Made by a program: the position numbers and the translations under genes | Shown here: piece after piece, positions 27,401-37,042 of the stretch | How the letters are laid out: each line of letters opens with the position of its first letter | Numbering within the stretch: the stretch's first letter is position 1 | From: [Streptosporangium] indianense | Lineage (GTDB): Bacteria > Actinomycetota > Actinomycetes > Streptomycetales > Streptomycetaceae | DNA length: 64,000 bases | Reading direction: 5' to 3' | Assembly: GCF_021474405.1 (NCBI RefSeq) | Contig: NZ_JAKEIO010000011.1 | Span: 1-64,000, forward strand | Notes under the pieces: model-generated | What the model saw: only the letters and a program-made list of their open reading frames with translations | What the model was told of the DNA's origin: nothing | The model's database searches: none

Positions 27401-27476
27401 CGTGCAGCGTGCCCAGCTCCTCGGCACGGCCGACGAAGACGGGACTGACGGACCTGGTCTCCACGGGCCCGAGCAT
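24402..27476 (-). CDS. Large LuxR-family ATPase regulator (LAL/AAA type)
   Basis: About 1024 aa. N-terminal AAA ATPase with Walker A GGEAGVGKT (about residues 42-50) and a Walker B-like LALEDLHWAD, a long helical-repeat middle, and a C-terminal LuxR helix-turn-helix (LTTRERDVLRLVAAGHTNRR, IAQELFISPKTASVHVSNI). LAL regulators often activate nearby or remote pathways; no obvious target cluster is adjacent. I place the start at ATG 27476 (MLGPVETRSVSP) because a terminator-like hairpin at 27528-27561 lies inside the longer open frame, and the family normally begins about 15 residues before the VFVGRAEEL motif. No ribosome site is visible there. Confidence 0.85.
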   Translation of the reverse strand: MLGPVETRSVSPVFVGRAEELGTLHDALARARAGEPQALLVGGEAGVGKTRLVEEFAAAARRRGAVVALGGCVEIGADGLPFAPFSTALRALRRELPGELAAAAAGQEEELARLLPELGESRAGRHDEDGMARLFELTARLLERVAAEHTVVLALEDLHWADASTRHLLTYLVRTLRTGRLVVLATYRSDDIHRRHPLRPLLAELDRLRTIRRVELARFNRDEVGRQVAGILAHEPAPDQVDAIFQRSDGNAFFVEELAVAAHEGCRTGLTDSLRDLLLVRVEGLPESAQQVARFVAEGGSTVEYRLLAAVARLAEDDLIEALRAAVNAGILAPAPGGDGYRFRHSLVREAVSDDLLPGERSRLNRRYAEALETDPALVPADQRATRLASYWYHAHDAAKALPAVLEASVEARRRHAYSEQLRLLERAMELWDSAPEAVRATLRPVDYTEVYPHPLSERRGGTPSGCGPATTTLRHLDLLAEAAVAGRLCGERERALKITKRALRLLEDEDDRLRAAWFWIQRSRLVQGLARGDGWQEIATAQELVRGLPPSEVHAEVLATAAHWSMLHEPGPDALKAAERAVEYARMVGADDIESNARLTLGGLMVDAGQIDAGLGHMYDVRDEVVARGLAVVVGRSHVNLPSVLEGVGRSEESVEILREGLRLTGTMGLRDAEAWIWGNLAESLISLGRWDEAAEAAGNAQRRGQTAGPHGSGANCLAYLALARGEVPEAARYLAQGRAAYGPHDPMPQHDLPISHLTIAVAAAEGRLADARAELARTLESGFPLGTQRYAWPLLLQAATAEADARALPAARDGREQVLDGVLTAVKRLTTHAPVWLAHELWVRAELHHAEGRSTPDTWSDVVTAFEPLGRPYDLARVRYRLAESLLTGAGEDERDRATELLRLTHSVARHLGARPLTDAATALARRARLPLTPVTGPAPASADPADTLGLTTRERDVLRLVAAGHTNRRIAQELFISPKTASVHVSNILGKLGVSGRGEAAAVAHRLGLFPAEMLMPGPAG

Positions 27477-27527
27477 CGCATGCGGGTCTGACGGAGCGGC
27501 ACCGGTTTTCCGTCCGACGGCACGGGC

Positions 27528-27561
27528 AGCGGCCGCCGTCCCCTCAGGGACGACGGCCGCT
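27528..27561. terminator. Terminator between the 61-aa gene and the LuxR-ATPase gene
   Basis: AGCGGCCG (27528-27535) pairs with CGGCCGCT (27554-27561) and GTCCC with GGGAC inside. It lies 43 bp after the stop of the 61-aa gene. Confidence 0.65.
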
Positions 27562-27604
27562 GTTCCCCGGACGGCCACGGCGCCGGCCGGCCCCGTCTGG
27601 GTGT

Positions 27605-27790
27605 TCACGCGGTCCGGGCGGACCGGAGCCGGCGGAAGCGGCGGCTATGGCTCTCGTGCTCGGCGGAGTCCTGGTCCGCTTCGTGGCGGGCCGCGCGGCG
27701 GGCCCGGGCGGCCTCGCGGACCAGACGCTCGTGGTCGGCCCGGCGGATGAGGTCGGAGGTGCGCAGCTGCTGGAGCTCGTACTCGTACAT
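27605..27790 (-). CDS. Small charged 61-aa protein
   Basis: MYEYELQQLRTSDLIRRADH then an Arg/Ala-rich helix and a basic C-terminus. ATG at 27790 has GAAGGA six bases upstream. Probably a single amphipathic helix; no membrane segment. Short proteins beginning MYEYELQ are frequent in Streptomyces genomes (from memory) but have no known role. It ends just before a terminator and forms a single-gene unit. Confidence 0.65.
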   Translation of the reverse strand: MYEYELQQLRTSDLIRRADHERLVREAARARRAARHEADQDSAEHESHSRRFRRLRSARTA

Positions 27791-27934
27791 GGTGTGTCCT
27801 TCGAGGAGAGGCCGGTCGCGGGGTGTTCCTCCGCGATGACCTCACTCTCGTCTCCCAGGTGGGGCCGCCACATCGGGAGAGTTCCGCATCTTCGGCCGTG
27901 GGAGGGGCCTTAGACGCGGCTGAGGGGCCTCAGG

Positions 27935-27959
27935 GGTTCCGTAAGGTGCTCACGGAACC
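27935..27959 (-). terminator. Hairpin after the 180-aa membrane protein gene
   Basis: GGTTCCGT (27935-27942) pairs exactly with ACGGAACC (27952-27959), 30 bp beyond the stop at 27989. Confidence 0.65.
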
Positions 27960-27988
27960 GCCTAAGACCCCTCGGGACCTGCGGGCTC

Positions 27989-28531
27989 TCAGCTCGCGGA
28001 GGGCAGTCCGAGCAGGATGCCGGTGTACTTGAGGACGGCCAGGAACAGGCCGATGACGCCGAGCGCTACTCCCGCCCAGGCGACGGACTTGATCCAGGGG
28101 GCCTGGATCCTGCCCGGCGTGCCGAACGCGGGCCGGGCCAGCGTCACGACGCCGACGACCAGCGCGATCAGCGCGAACAGGCCGCCCCACAGGGCGGTGG
28201 TCTGCCAGGCGTCGCCGTAGACCGCCTGGATCTGCTGGGCCACGCCCGCGTTCTGCGCGGTCTCCAGCTGGCCGACGAGGTTCTGGCGCGCGGAGGCGAC
28301 GGTGCCGATCCAGCTGCCGGTGAGCGAGACGACGCCCAGCGCCGCGGAGACCACGGCCGCGGCGCCCTGGCCCACACCGGTGGGGCTCTCCTCCTTGGCC
28401 GGCACGTCTGCCTCGTCGGCAGCGGCCGGGACGTCGGCCCGGGGCGCCTCGTCGGACTCGGTGGTGTCCACCGCCTTCTCGTCGGTCGTGGCCTTGGTGG
28501 CCTCGGTCTCGTCCACTGCGTTCGTTGCCAT
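27989..28531 (-). CDS. Three-helix membrane protein with acidic N-terminus
   Basis: 180 aa. The first 55 residues are rich in Asp, Glu and Thr (ETEATKATTDEKAVDTTESD) and likely disordered in the cytoplasm. Hydrophobic helices follow at about 62-82 (AAAVVSAALGVVSLTGSWIG), 112-132 (TTALWGGLFALIALVVGVVT) and 150-172 (AWAGVALGVIGLFLAVLKYT). No recognised domain. The ATG at 28531 has a TACGGT box seven bases upstream, which would give a leaderless mRNA. 35 bp downstream of the GNAT gene on the same strand. Confidence 0.7.
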   Translation of the reverse strand: MATNAVDETEATKATTDEKAVDTTESDEAPRADVPAAADEADVPAKEESPTGVGQGAAAVVSAALGVVSLTGSWIGTVASARQNLVGQLETAQNAGVAQQIQAVYGDAWQTTALWGGLFALIALVVGVVTLARPAFGTPGRIQAPWIKSVAWAGVALGVIGLFLAVLKYTGILLGLPSAS

Positions 28532-28566
28532 GTCTCGCACCGTAGGGTCGCTGTCTGAGAAGTCTC

Positions 28567-29139
28567 TTAATGATCGTCGTGAGCCGCACGCGCGCGTGCG
28601 GCCCGCCACTCGGGCGCCAGCACCGACCAGACTTCGAGATCGTGCCGTACGCCACCATAGGGGTGGGCCTCGCGGCGCACACCGTCGCGGGTCATCCCGA
28701 GCCGCCGGGCCACATTCAGGCTCGGCTGGTTGCCCGAGGCGGCGACCCACTCCACGCGGTGGATGCCGCGCGCCTCGACCGCCCAGTCGATCAGCACCCG
28801 CATCGCTCGGGTGACCAGGCCGCGGCCCGTTCCCGCGGGCTCCAGCCAGCAGCCGACCTCGCAGTTCCCGGTGGCCGCGTCGAAGTTCAGGAACAGCACC
28901 CCGCCCACCAGAGTCCCCTCCAGCCACAGGCCGTGCAGGGAACCGGTGTCGGCGGCGCGCATGTCGGCGTAGCGCTGGAGCTTCGCGCGGGCCGAGGGCA
29001 GGTCCGTCTCGGTCGTCCCGAACGGGATGTACCGCCCGATGAACTCCCGCCCCCGCTCCAGGTGCGCCAGGAACTCCCCGGCGTGCCAGGGCTCCAGCGG
29101 CCTCAGCTCGGCGTCGTCACCCAGGGATATCGCGTACAT
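28567..29139 (-). CDS. GNAT acetyltransferase, RimJ/RimL type
   Basis: 190 aa. RimJ/RimL-type motifs: LRPLEPWHAGEFLAHLERGR, the LVGGVLFLNFDAATGNCEVG strand, GCWLEPAGTGRGLVTRAMRV acetyl-CoA loop and RVEWVAASGNQPSLNVARRL. It probably acetylates an N-terminal amine of a protein or a small amine; the substrate is unknown. ATG 29139 has GGAGGAGGAG about ten bases upstream, and it overlaps the end of the MMPL gene by 23 bases, so the two are translationally linked. The longer upstream open frame is the MMPL gene in another frame. Confidence 0.85.
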   Translation of the reverse strand: MYAISLGDDAELRPLEPWHAGEFLAHLERGREFIGRYIPFGTTETDLPSARAKLQRYADMRAADTGSLHGLWLEGTLVGGVLFLNFDAATGNCEVGCWLEPAGTGRGLVTRAMRVLIDWAVEARGIHRVEWVAASGNQPSLNVARRLGMTRDGVRREAHPYGGVRHDLEVWSVLAPEWRAARARAAHDDH

Positions 29140-31363
29140 CCCGCTGCCGCTCCTCCTCCGCCAGGACGTCCGCCACCTCGGCGTCCGTCGCGGCGGCCAG
29201 CCTCTCATGGGCGGCGCGGCTCTCGGGCGGCTCGATGCTGATGCGCGGCATGCGCTTGTCCAGCCAGCGGGGCAGCCACCAATTGGCGCCGCCCAGCAGG
29301 TGCATCAGGGCCGGGACGAGGAGCGTGCGCAGGACGAAGGCGTCCAGGGCGACCGCGGCGGCCAGGGCGATGCCGAACATGGCGATCACCCGGTCTCCGC
29401 TGAGCACGAAGGCCAGGAAGACGGAGATCATGATGACGGCCGCCGAGTTGATCACCCGGCTGGTCTCGGCGAGGCCGACCCGCACCGCCCGCCGGTTGTC
29501 GCCGGTCTCCAGCCACTCCTCGTACATCCGGCTGACCAGGAAGACCTGGTAGTCCATGGAGAGGCCGAAGAGCACCGACACCATGATCACGGGCAGGAAG
29601 GGTTCGATGGGTCCCGCGCTGCCGAGGCCGAGCAGTTCGCTGCCCCAGCCCCACTGGAAGATCGCGACCACCACCCCGAAGGCGGAGGCCACGGCGGCGA
29701 CGTTCATCGCGGCGGCCTTCAGCGGTATGCCGATCGACCGGAAGGCCAGCAGGAGCAGCAGACAGCCCAGGCCGATGACGGCCCCGACGAAGACCGGCAG
29801 CTTGGAGACGATGACGTCGGCGAAGTCGTCGTAGCCGGCCGTCATGCCGCCCACCTGCACGTCGAGCGCGGTGCCCGACTCGGCGCGCGGCAGCACCTCC
29901 TCGCGCAGCCGGTCGACGAGGTCGCTGGTCCGCTTCGACTGCGGGGAGGACTCGGGGACGACGGTCAGGTACGCGGTGTGGCCCCCGGAGCCGAACGTCA
30001 CCGGGGTCACCGAGGCGACGCCCTCGGTGGCGCGGAGGGTGCTGTCGAGGTGGTCCAGGGCGAGCTTGTCGTCGGCGCCGTCAATCTCCGTGACGAGGGT
30101 GAGCGGGCCGTTCACGCCGGGTCCGAAGCCGTCGGCGAGCAGGTCGTAGGCCTGGCGGGTGGTGGCGGTCTTCGGGCCGTTGCCCTGGTCGGAGGTGCCC
30201 AGGTGCAGCGACAGGGTGGGCAGGGCGAGGACGGCCATGACGACCAGGGCGACCGCGCCGAGCACCTTGGGGTGGCGCTCCACGAAGGCGGACCAGCGGG
30301 CCGCGAAGCCGGTGGGCACCTCGGGTTCGGGGCCGTGCTCCGCGAGGCGGCGGCGCTCGCGGCGGCTGAGGGCGCGCATGCCGATGAACGACAGCAGGGC
30401 GGGCAGCAGCGTCACGGAGGCGGCGACGGTGAGGAGCACGGTGAGGCCGGCCGCTATGGCGACGCCGTTGAGGAAGCTCAGCCGGAGGATCAGCATGCCC
30501 AGCAGGGCTATGCAAACGGTGGCACCCGCGAACACGACCGCTCGTCCGGTGGTCGCGACGGCGTTCGTGGCGGCCTCGGTGACGGACAGCCCGCGTTTCA
30601 GCCCACGCCGGTGCCGGGTGACGATGAACAGCGCGTAGTCGATGCCGACGCCGAGTCCGACGAGCATGCCCAGCATGGGGGCGAAGTCGGCGACGGTCAT
30701 GGCGTGCCCGAGCAGCACGATCCCCGCGTAGGCGGTGCCGACGCCGACCAGGGCGGTGGCGATGGGCAGCAGGGACGCGGCGAGCGAGCCGAAGGCGAGG
30801 AACAGCACCACCGCGGCGACGATCACGCCGACGATCTCGGCGACGTGCCCGCCGGAGGACTCGGTGAGCGCGACGGCGCTGCCGCCCAGCTCCACCTGGA
30901 GCCCGTCGGTCTCGGCGCTCTTCGCGGTGTCGACGACGGCCTGCGCCTCGCCCTTGGCGATGTCCTCGGCCCGGTCGTCGAAGGTGACCGAGGCGAACGC
31001 GGTCCGGCCGTCCTCGCTGATGCGGCCGGTGCCCGGCCCGTCGTAGGGGCTGGTGACCGAGGCCACGCCGGGGAGGTTCTCGATGCGGTCCAGGGTGCGG
31101 GTCATCGTCTGCTCGACGTCGGCCGCCCGGACACTGCCGGACGTGGTGTGCCAGACGACGGTGTCGCTGTCACCGCCGAGCCGCGGGAAGCCCTCGTGCA
31201 GCAGCTGTGTGGCGCGGCCCGACTCGGTACCGGGGACCTCGTAGTCGTTCGAGTACGTGGTGCCGGCGACGGCGGCGCCCGCGGCGACCCCCGCGAAAGC
31301 GAGGAGCCACAGCAGGACGCTGAGCAGACGGCGCTGGACACACCAGCGTGCGAGGGCTGCCAC
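29117..31363 (-). CDS. MMPL-family (RND-type) membrane transporter
   Basis: 748 aa with the internal duplication of RND/MMPL proteins: about 12 helices and two large extracytoplasmic loops. The signature aspartate motifs are GVGIDYALFIVTRHR in the first half and GLSMDYQVFLVSRMYEEWL in the second. It likely exports a lipid or hydrophobic molecule by proton motive force. GTG 31363 has GGGAG eight bases upstream. It is coupled to a GNAT enzyme, which could modify a cargo, but that is inference. The 158 bp upstream are AT-rich. Confidence 0.9.
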   Translation of the reverse strand: MAALARWCVQRRLLSVLLWLLAFAGVAAGAAVAGTTYSNDYEVPGTESGRATQLLHEGFPRLGGDSDTVVWHTTSGSVRAADVEQTMTRTLDRIENLPGVASVTSPYDGPGTGRISEDGRTAFASVTFDDRAEDIAKGEAQAVVDTAKSAETDGLQVELGGSAVALTESSGGHVAEIVGVIVAAVVLFLAFGSLAASLLPIATALVGVGTAYAGIVLLGHAMTVADFAPMLGMLVGLGVGIDYALFIVTRHRRGLKRGLSVTEAATNAVATTGRAVVFAGATVCIALLGMLILRLSFLNGVAIAAGLTVLLTVAASVTLLPALLSFIGMRALSRRERRRLAEHGPEPEVPTGFAARWSAFVERHPKVLGAVALVVMAVLALPTLSLHLGTSDQGNGPKTATTRQAYDLLADGFGPGVNGPLTLVTEIDGADDKLALDHLDSTLRATEGVASVTPVTFGSGGHTAYLTVVPESSPQSKRTSDLVDRLREEVLPRAESGTALDVQVGGMTAGYDDFADVIVSKLPVFVGAVIGLGCLLLLLAFRSIGIPLKAAAMNVAAVASAFGVVVAIFQWGWGSELLGLGSAGPIEPFLPVIMVSVLFGLSMDYQVFLVSRMYEEWLETGDNRRAVRVGLAETSRVINSAAVIMISVFLAFVLSGDRVIAMFGIALAAAVALDAFVLRTLLVPALMHLLGGANWWLPRWLDKRMPRISIEPPESRAAHERLAAATDAEVADVLAEEERQRDVRDIPG

Positions 31364-31521
31364 GAAACGTGCTCCCGGAGTTGCCTTGTGTGGATCTTTG
31401 GCCGGGAACAGTCGTACATGAACTGAACAGCCAGCAAAGAACGCATGAGCAATGCGCTGCCACTCTTACAAACGAACGAGATCATTTGTCGGTTTCGTGG
31501 GCTTATTCACAGCGGCCGGTC
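31364..31521. promoter_or_regulatory. AT-rich promoter region of the MMPL gene
   Basis: Clearly less GC-rich than its flanks. Contains an imperfect inverted repeat ACAAA...TTTGT around 31468-31490 that could be a repressor site, and TCAGTCGAACTGA (palindrome, 31522 side) at the end of the neighbouring gene. No TetR or MarR gene is next to it. Confidence 0.35.
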
Positions 31522-31863
31522 TCAGTCGAACTGATCCCCCAGCGCCATCACCATCACGCCCGCGATCAGCAGCCACAGCGCGCGCCGGGTGCGGCCGCGG
31601 GAGCCCAGCACGGCGGCGGCCGCGCACACGGCGGCCCCGCTCGCGTAGGCGGCCGGGACGAGCGCCGGCGCGGGGCGGGTGAGGCGGAGCACGGCCGCGG
31701 CGAGTCCCGCCAGGGTCAGCGCGGCACCGGTGGCGGCCGCCGTCCAGCGGGCCCGGCGCGCGGCTCCCTCGTCCTCCGCCGCGTCACCGGCCGCGTCCTG
31801 CGCGGCGGCCGCCTCCGAGTCCGCTGTCTCGGGCTCGGTGTCGGAATCAGGACGTCCACTCAT
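31522..31863 (-). CDS. Small membrane protein, 113 aa
   Basis: Starts at ATG 31863 (MSGRPDSDTEPETADSEAAA). An acidic 38-residue N-terminus precedes three helices: TAAATGAALTLAGLAAAVLR, LVPAAYASGAAVCAAAAVLG and ALWLLIAGVMVMALGDQFD. TACCGT seven bases before the ATG is compatible with a leaderless start; no ribosome site is seen. The longer open frame to 32052 is noncoding. No family assigned. Confidence 0.62.
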   Translation of the reverse strand: MSGRPDSDTEPETADSEAAAAQDAAGDAAEDEGAARRARWTAAATGAALTLAGLAAAVLRLTRPAPALVPAAYASGAAVCAAAAVLGSRGRTRRALWLLIAGVMVMALGDQFD

Positions 31864-32054
31864 GGCCGTGACGGTAGCGCGCCCGGCGGAGAAACCCGGG
31901 TGCGGGTCCGGGAGCCCGGCTGTTAGCGTCCGATGGTCCGAGGTATGCCCGCGGCATCGCGCCGCCCGGCCGAAGCAGGTGCATTGTTTGACGGTCCGAC
32001 CGAGCTCCTCCGCATCCCCTTTCCTCCTCAAGGACTCAAGGAGCCCGTCCACCG

Positions 32055-32858
32055 ATGTCGGACCTCACTTCCCGCACCTCAAACGCCCCCCTCACTGACC
32101 GTGTGAGCCACCCCGGCTACCCCCGCAGCAACGGCTACGACGCCCGCTGGACCGTCGACAACCAGATGGGCCCGCACGCGCTGTGGCTGCTGGAGTGGCT
32201 GGCCCCCGCCCTGGGGCTCGACACCCTGAGCCCCGGCTCCCGCGTGCTCGACCTGGGCTGCGGGCGCGCCATGACGTCGATCTTCCTCGCCAGGGAGTAC
32301 GACGCCCAGGTCACCGCCGCCGACCTGTGGATCAAGCCCGACGAGAACGCCGGGCGCATCGCCGAGGCGGGCGTCGCCGACCGGGTGCTGCCCGTGCTGG
32401 CCGAGGCGCACGACCTGCCGTTCGGCGAGAACAGCTTCGACGCGATCGTCTCGATCGACGCCTACCAGTACTTCGGCACCGACGACCTGTACCTGCCCGG
32501 GCTGACGCGGCTGCTGAAGCCCGGCGGGCGGATCGGCGTCGTCGTACCGGCGCTGCGCGAGGAGATCGACGGCGCCGAGCCGCCGGAGCACCTCGAGCCG
32601 TACTGGGAGCCCGGCTTCTGGTGCTTCCACACCGCGGCCTGGTGGCGGCGCCACTGGACCCGCAGCGGGGCCGTGCAGGTCGAGGCCGCTGACTGGCTTC
32701 AAGACGGCTGGCGCGACTGGCTGCGCTGGTGCGAGGTCGTGGCCGACGAGAGCACGGACGAGTGGCATGTCCGGATGGCCGGGCAGTGCGCCGAGATGCT
32801 GCGGCTCGACCGGGGCGAGACGCTGGGCTTCGTCCGGGTCGTCGGCCGCCGCCTCTGA
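32055..32858 (+). CDS. SAM-dependent methyltransferase
   Basis: 267 aa, class I Rossmann methyltransferase (methyltransf_11/25 type). Motif I VLDLGCGRAMTSIFLA, acidic residue ending strand 2 (VTAADLW), motif II region FDAIVSIDAYQYFG and motif III LTRLLKPGGRIGVVVPAL. The Trp-rich C-terminus (FWCFHTAAWWRRHW) resembles small-molecule or cyclopropane-like methyltransferases; substrate unknown. AAGGAG lies 11 bases before ATG 32055. The stop codon is inside the first unit of a 17-bp tandem array. Confidence 0.85.
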   Translation: MSDLTSRTSNAPLTDRVSHPGYPRSNGYDARWTVDNQMGPHALWLLEWLAPALGLDTLSPGSRVLDLGCGRAMTSIFLAREYDAQVTAADLWIKPDENAGRIAEAGVADRVLPVLAEAHDLPFGENSFDAIVSIDAYQYFGTDDLYLPGLTRLLKPGGRIGVVVPALREEIDGAEPPEHLEPYWEPGFWCFHTAAWWRRHWTRSGAVQVEAADWLQDGWRDWLRWCEVVADESTDEWHVRMAGQCAEMLRLDRGETLGFVRVVGRRL

Positions 32859-32969
32859 GTCCATGCCGCCACTGAGTTCGTGCCGCCTCTGAGTCCGTGC
32901 CGCCGCTAAGGCATGACGCCTCTCAGCGAATGACGCCTCTCAGTGAACGACGCCTCTCAGTGAACGACG
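32855..32969. repeat. 17-bp tandem repeat array, about seven units
   Basis: Units start at 32855, 32872, 32889, 32906 (16 bp), 32922, 32939 and 32956. Consensus ct(g/c)agt... ending gccgcct or gacgcct. The first three units carry CTGAG, the last three CTCAG. The array starts in the methyltransferase stop codon and runs into the terminator that follows. Confidence 0.85.
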
Positions 32970-33007
32970 AGGGGGGACGCACCGGGTCCGGTGCGTCCCC
33001 CCTCGTC
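32966..33007. terminator. 20-bp perfect bidirectional terminator
   Basis: 32966-32985 and 32988-33007 are exact reverse complements (GACGAGGGGGGACGCACCGG arm). It separates the methyltransferase from the convergent gatB, which stops at 33019. Confidence 0.9.
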
Positions 33008-33018
33008 TCCACGGGAGG

Positions 33019-34533
33019 TCAGCCTTCGCTGACGCCCAGCTTCTGGAGGATCAGCTCCTTGACGCGAGCCGCGTCGGCCTGGCCGCGTGTGGCCTTCATG
33101 ACCGCACCCACCAGCGCTCCCGCCGCGGCCACCTTGCCACCGCGGATCTTCTCCGCGACGCCCGGGTTGCCGGCGATGGCCTCGTCGACGGCCGCCGTCA
33201 GCGCGCCCTCGTCGGAGACGACCTTCAGACCGCGCTTGTCGACGACCTCGTCCGGGGTGCCCTCGCCCGCGAGGACGCCCTCGATGACCTGGCGGGCCAG
33301 CTTGTCGTTCAGGTCGCCCTTCGCGACGAGCTCGGTGACCCGGGCCACCTGCTCCGGCGTGATCGCCAGCTCGTCGAGCGCCTTGCCCGACTCGTTGGCG
33401 CTGCGGGCCAGCTCGCCCATCCACCACTTGCGGGCGGACGCGGCGTCGGCCCCGGCCTCGATCGTGGCGACGATCGGCTCCAGCGCACCGGCGTTGAGGA
33501 TCGCCTGCATGTCGGTGGCCGAGATGCCCCAGTCCTCGCGGAGCCGGTTGCGGCGAACCAGCGGCAGCTCGGGCAGCGCGGCCCGGATCTCCTCGACCCA
33601 CTCACGCGAGGGGGCCACCGGGACGAGGTCGGGCTCCGGGAAGTACCGGTAGTCCTCGGCCTCCTCCTTCACACGGCCCGAGGTCGTCGACCCCGTGTCC
33701 TCGTGGAAGTGCCGCGTCTCCTGGATGATCGTGCCGCCGGAGGAGAGCACGGCCGCGTGCCGCTGGATCTCGAAACGGGCCGCGCGCTCCACGGACCGCA
33801 GCGAGTTGACGTTCTTGGTCTCGGAACGGGTGCCGAACTTCTCGGTGCCGTTCGGGCGCAGCGACAGGTTCACGTCGCAGCGCATCTGGCCCATCTCCAT
33901 GCGGGCCTCGGAGACGCCGAGCGCCTTGATGACCTCACGCAGCTCCCGGACATAGGCCCGCGCGACCTCGGGGGCGCGCTCGCCGGCGCCCTCGATCGGC
34001 TTGGTGACGATCTCGATGAGCGGGATGCCGGCGCGGTTGTAGTCCAGCAGCGAGTGGGACGCGCCGTGGATACGGCCGGTGGCGCCGCCGACGTGCGTCG
34101 ACTTGCCGGTGTCCTCCTCCATGTGGGCGCGCTCGATCTCCACGCGGAAGGTCTCGCCGTCCTCCAGCTGCACGTCGAGGTAGCCGTTGAAGGCGATCGG
34201 CTCGTCGTACTGGGAGGTCTGGAAGTTCTTCGGCATGTCCGGATAGAAGTAGTTCTTCCGGGCGAAGCGGCACCATTCGGCGATCTCGCAGTTCAGCGCG
34301 AGGCCGATCTTGATGGCGGACTCGACGCCGGTCGCGTTGACGACCGGGAGCGCGCCCGGCATGCCGAGGCAGACCGGGCAGGTCTGCGTGTTGGCGTCCT
34401 GGCCGAGAGCGGTCGAACAGCCGCAGAACATCTTGGTCTTGGTGCCGAGTTCGACATGGACCTCGAGGCCCATGACGGGGTCGTACGACGCGAGTGCTTC
34501 CTCGTACGACACCAGGTCGGTCGTGGTGGTCAC
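33019..34533 (-). CDS. gatB: Asp/Glu-tRNA(Asn/Gln) amidotransferase subunit B
   Basis: 504 aa. GatB binds the misacylated tRNA, phosphorylates the Glu or Asp side chain with ATP and transfers ammonia from GatA. Seen: the N-terminal [54 protein letters not shown], and the C-terminal YqeY-like tail ([20 protein letters not shown]) that contacts tRNA. Start GTG 34533 with GAGAGGGA upstream, 16 bp after the 79-aa gene. Last gene of gatC-gatA-orf-gatB, ending at a strong terminator. Confidence 0.97.
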   Translation of the reverse strand: MTTTTDLVSYEEALASYDPVMGLEVHVELGTKTKMFCGCSTALGQDANTQTCPVCLGMPGALPVVNATGVESAIKIGLALNCEIAEWCRFARKNYFYPDMPKNFQTSQYDEPIAFNGYLDVQLEDGETFRVEIERAHMEEDTGKSTHVGGATGRIHGASHSLLDYNRAGIPLIEIVTKPIEGAGERAPEVARAYVRELREVIKALGVSEARMEMGQMRCDVNLSLRPNGTEKFGTRSETKNVNSLRSVERAARFEIQRHAAVLSSGGTIIQETRHFHEDTGSTTSGRVKEEAEDYRYFPEPDLVPVAPSREWVEEIRAALPELPLVRRNRLREDWGISATDMQAILNAGALEPIVATIEAGADAASARKWWMGELARSANESGKALDELAITPEQVARVTELVAKGDLNDKLARQVIEGVLAGEGTPDEVVDKRGLKVVSDEGALTAAVDEAIAGNPGVAEKIRGGKVAAAGALVGAVMKATRGQADAARVKELILQKLGVSEG

Positions 34534-34549
34534 GGTGAGTACTTCCCTC

Positions 34550-34785
34550 TCAGCCCAGCAGGACGTCGTCGTCGCCCAGCCGCTTCAGCTCGCGGTAGAG
34601 AATGGCCAGGTTGGTGACGACGGCGGCTCCGGTCACGACGGCGTCGAGCAGCCGCAGCGTGTCGTTGTCTCCGCGGGCCTTCTTGATCTGCTTGTAGACA
34701 CCGACGGCGCCGAACGCCGACGTGGCCATCGACACGTACAGACCGGACTTGGACTTCTTGAAGCCCTTGGCCTTGGACAGTGCGC

Positions 34786-34789
<4 letters not shown>
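34550..34789 (-). CDS. 79-aa membrane-associated protein inside the gatCAB operon
   Basis: Starts at GTG 34789, overlapping the gatA stop by the classic GTGA and with GAGGAGG ten bases upstream, so it is translationally coupled to gatA. Basic N-terminus ([20 protein letters not shown]), a small hydrophobic stretch with [17 protein letters not shown], then [20 protein letters not shown] as a likely membrane helix, and an acidic tail DDDVLLG. No recognised domain. Position between gatA and gatB suggests a link to tRNA amidation or simply co-regulation; the function is unknown. Confidence 0.8.
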
Positions 34790-36279
<1,490 letters not shown>

Positions 36280-36284
36280 GGCTG

Positions 36285-36581
36285 TTAGTCCTCCCCCAGG
36301 ATCTGCGGCACCTTGAAACGCTGCTGCTCCTGGGCCGGGGCGCCGGAGAGCGCCTGCTCGGGGGTGAGCGACGGACGGACCTCGTCCGCGCGCATGACGT
36401 TCGTCAGCGGGAGCGGGTGCGAGGTCGGCGGTACGTCTTGGTCGGCGACCTCGCTGACGCGGGCGACCGCGCCGATGATGTCGTCCAGCTGTCCCGCGAA
36501 GTGGTCGAGCTCTTCGGGCTTCAGCTCCAGACGCGCCAGCCGGGCGAGGTGGGCGACCTCCTCGCGCGTGATGCCAGGCAT
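36285..36581 (-). CDS. gatC: Asp/Glu-tRNA(Asn/Gln) amidotransferase subunit C
   Basis: 98 aa. Small belt subunit that wraps GatA and GatB. Family pattern: [20 protein letters not shown] at the start, the [12 protein letters not shown] helix, and VMRADEV...[14 protein letters not shown] at the end. ATG 36581 with AGAGGA upstream; a TAGGAT -10 box at 36621-36626 probably drives the whole gat operon. First of four genes. Confidence 0.95.
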   Translation of the reverse strand: MPGITREEVAHLARLARLELKPEELDHFAGQLDDIIGAVARVSEVADQDVPPTSHPLPLTNVMRADEVRPSLTPEQALSGAPAQEQQRFKVPQILGED

Positions 36582-36620
36582 GCAGCGATCCTCTGGGGTG
36601 AGTGAATGTGGTGTGGCCCA

Positions 36621-36626
36621 ATCCTA
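36621..36626 (-). promoter_or_regulatory. Candidate -10 box of the gatC operon
   Basis: TAGGAT on the minus strand, about 40 bp upstream of gatC. The -35 region is not clear. Confidence 0.35.
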
Positions 36627-36686
36627 TGGGGCGCGGGGCCGTGCCCGTGAAACGGTTTCGCCCGTCCGCCAGTGACGGCTGCTTTC

Positions 36687-36977
36687 TCAGGCCTCGTTCC
36701 TCAGGAAGTGGTGGTCGTGCACCTCCTGCACCCCGAGGAGACGCTCGGGCGTGGCCTCACCGAGGGCGACGCGCCGCAGGTGGCGGAAGCACTCGAAGCG
36801 CTCGACGCCGGGTGTGAGGACGATGAGCAGGTCGGCGTCGGCCCCGGGGACCGCCGCGAAGGCGTGCGGCCTGCCGGGCGGGACGAAGGCACCGCCGGTC
36901 GCGCTGCTGTCGGCCAGCAGGTGCACGGAGACAGGGGTGCGGCCGACGGCTTCTGCGCCGTCGGCGCGGACGATCAC
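36687..36977 (-). pseudogene. Cupin protein with the central barrel missing
   Basis: From GTG 36977 the protein opens VIVRADGAEAVGRTPVSVHL LADSSATGGA (given in two parts) and continues directly with FVPPGRPHAFAAVPGADADL, ending in [13 protein letters not shown] sequence. Related Streptomyces cupins have about 50 residues between those parts, including the His-containing metal motif 1. Only motif 2 (PPGRPHAF) remains. The reading frame is kept, so this looks like an in-frame internal deletion of a once-functional gene; the product of about 96 aa should not form a complete cupin barrel. The family comparison is from memory. Confidence 0.6.
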
Positions 36978-37042
36978 GGACTCGTCGAACCGACGGAACG
37001 ACCAACGACATCTCAAGACCTCCGGATCAAGTGGGGGCGCGC

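Noticed and set aside
27477..27608. N-terminal extension of the LuxR-family ATPase to 1068 residues
   Set aside because: It would include a terminator hairpin belonging to the upstream small gene and has weaker coding character.
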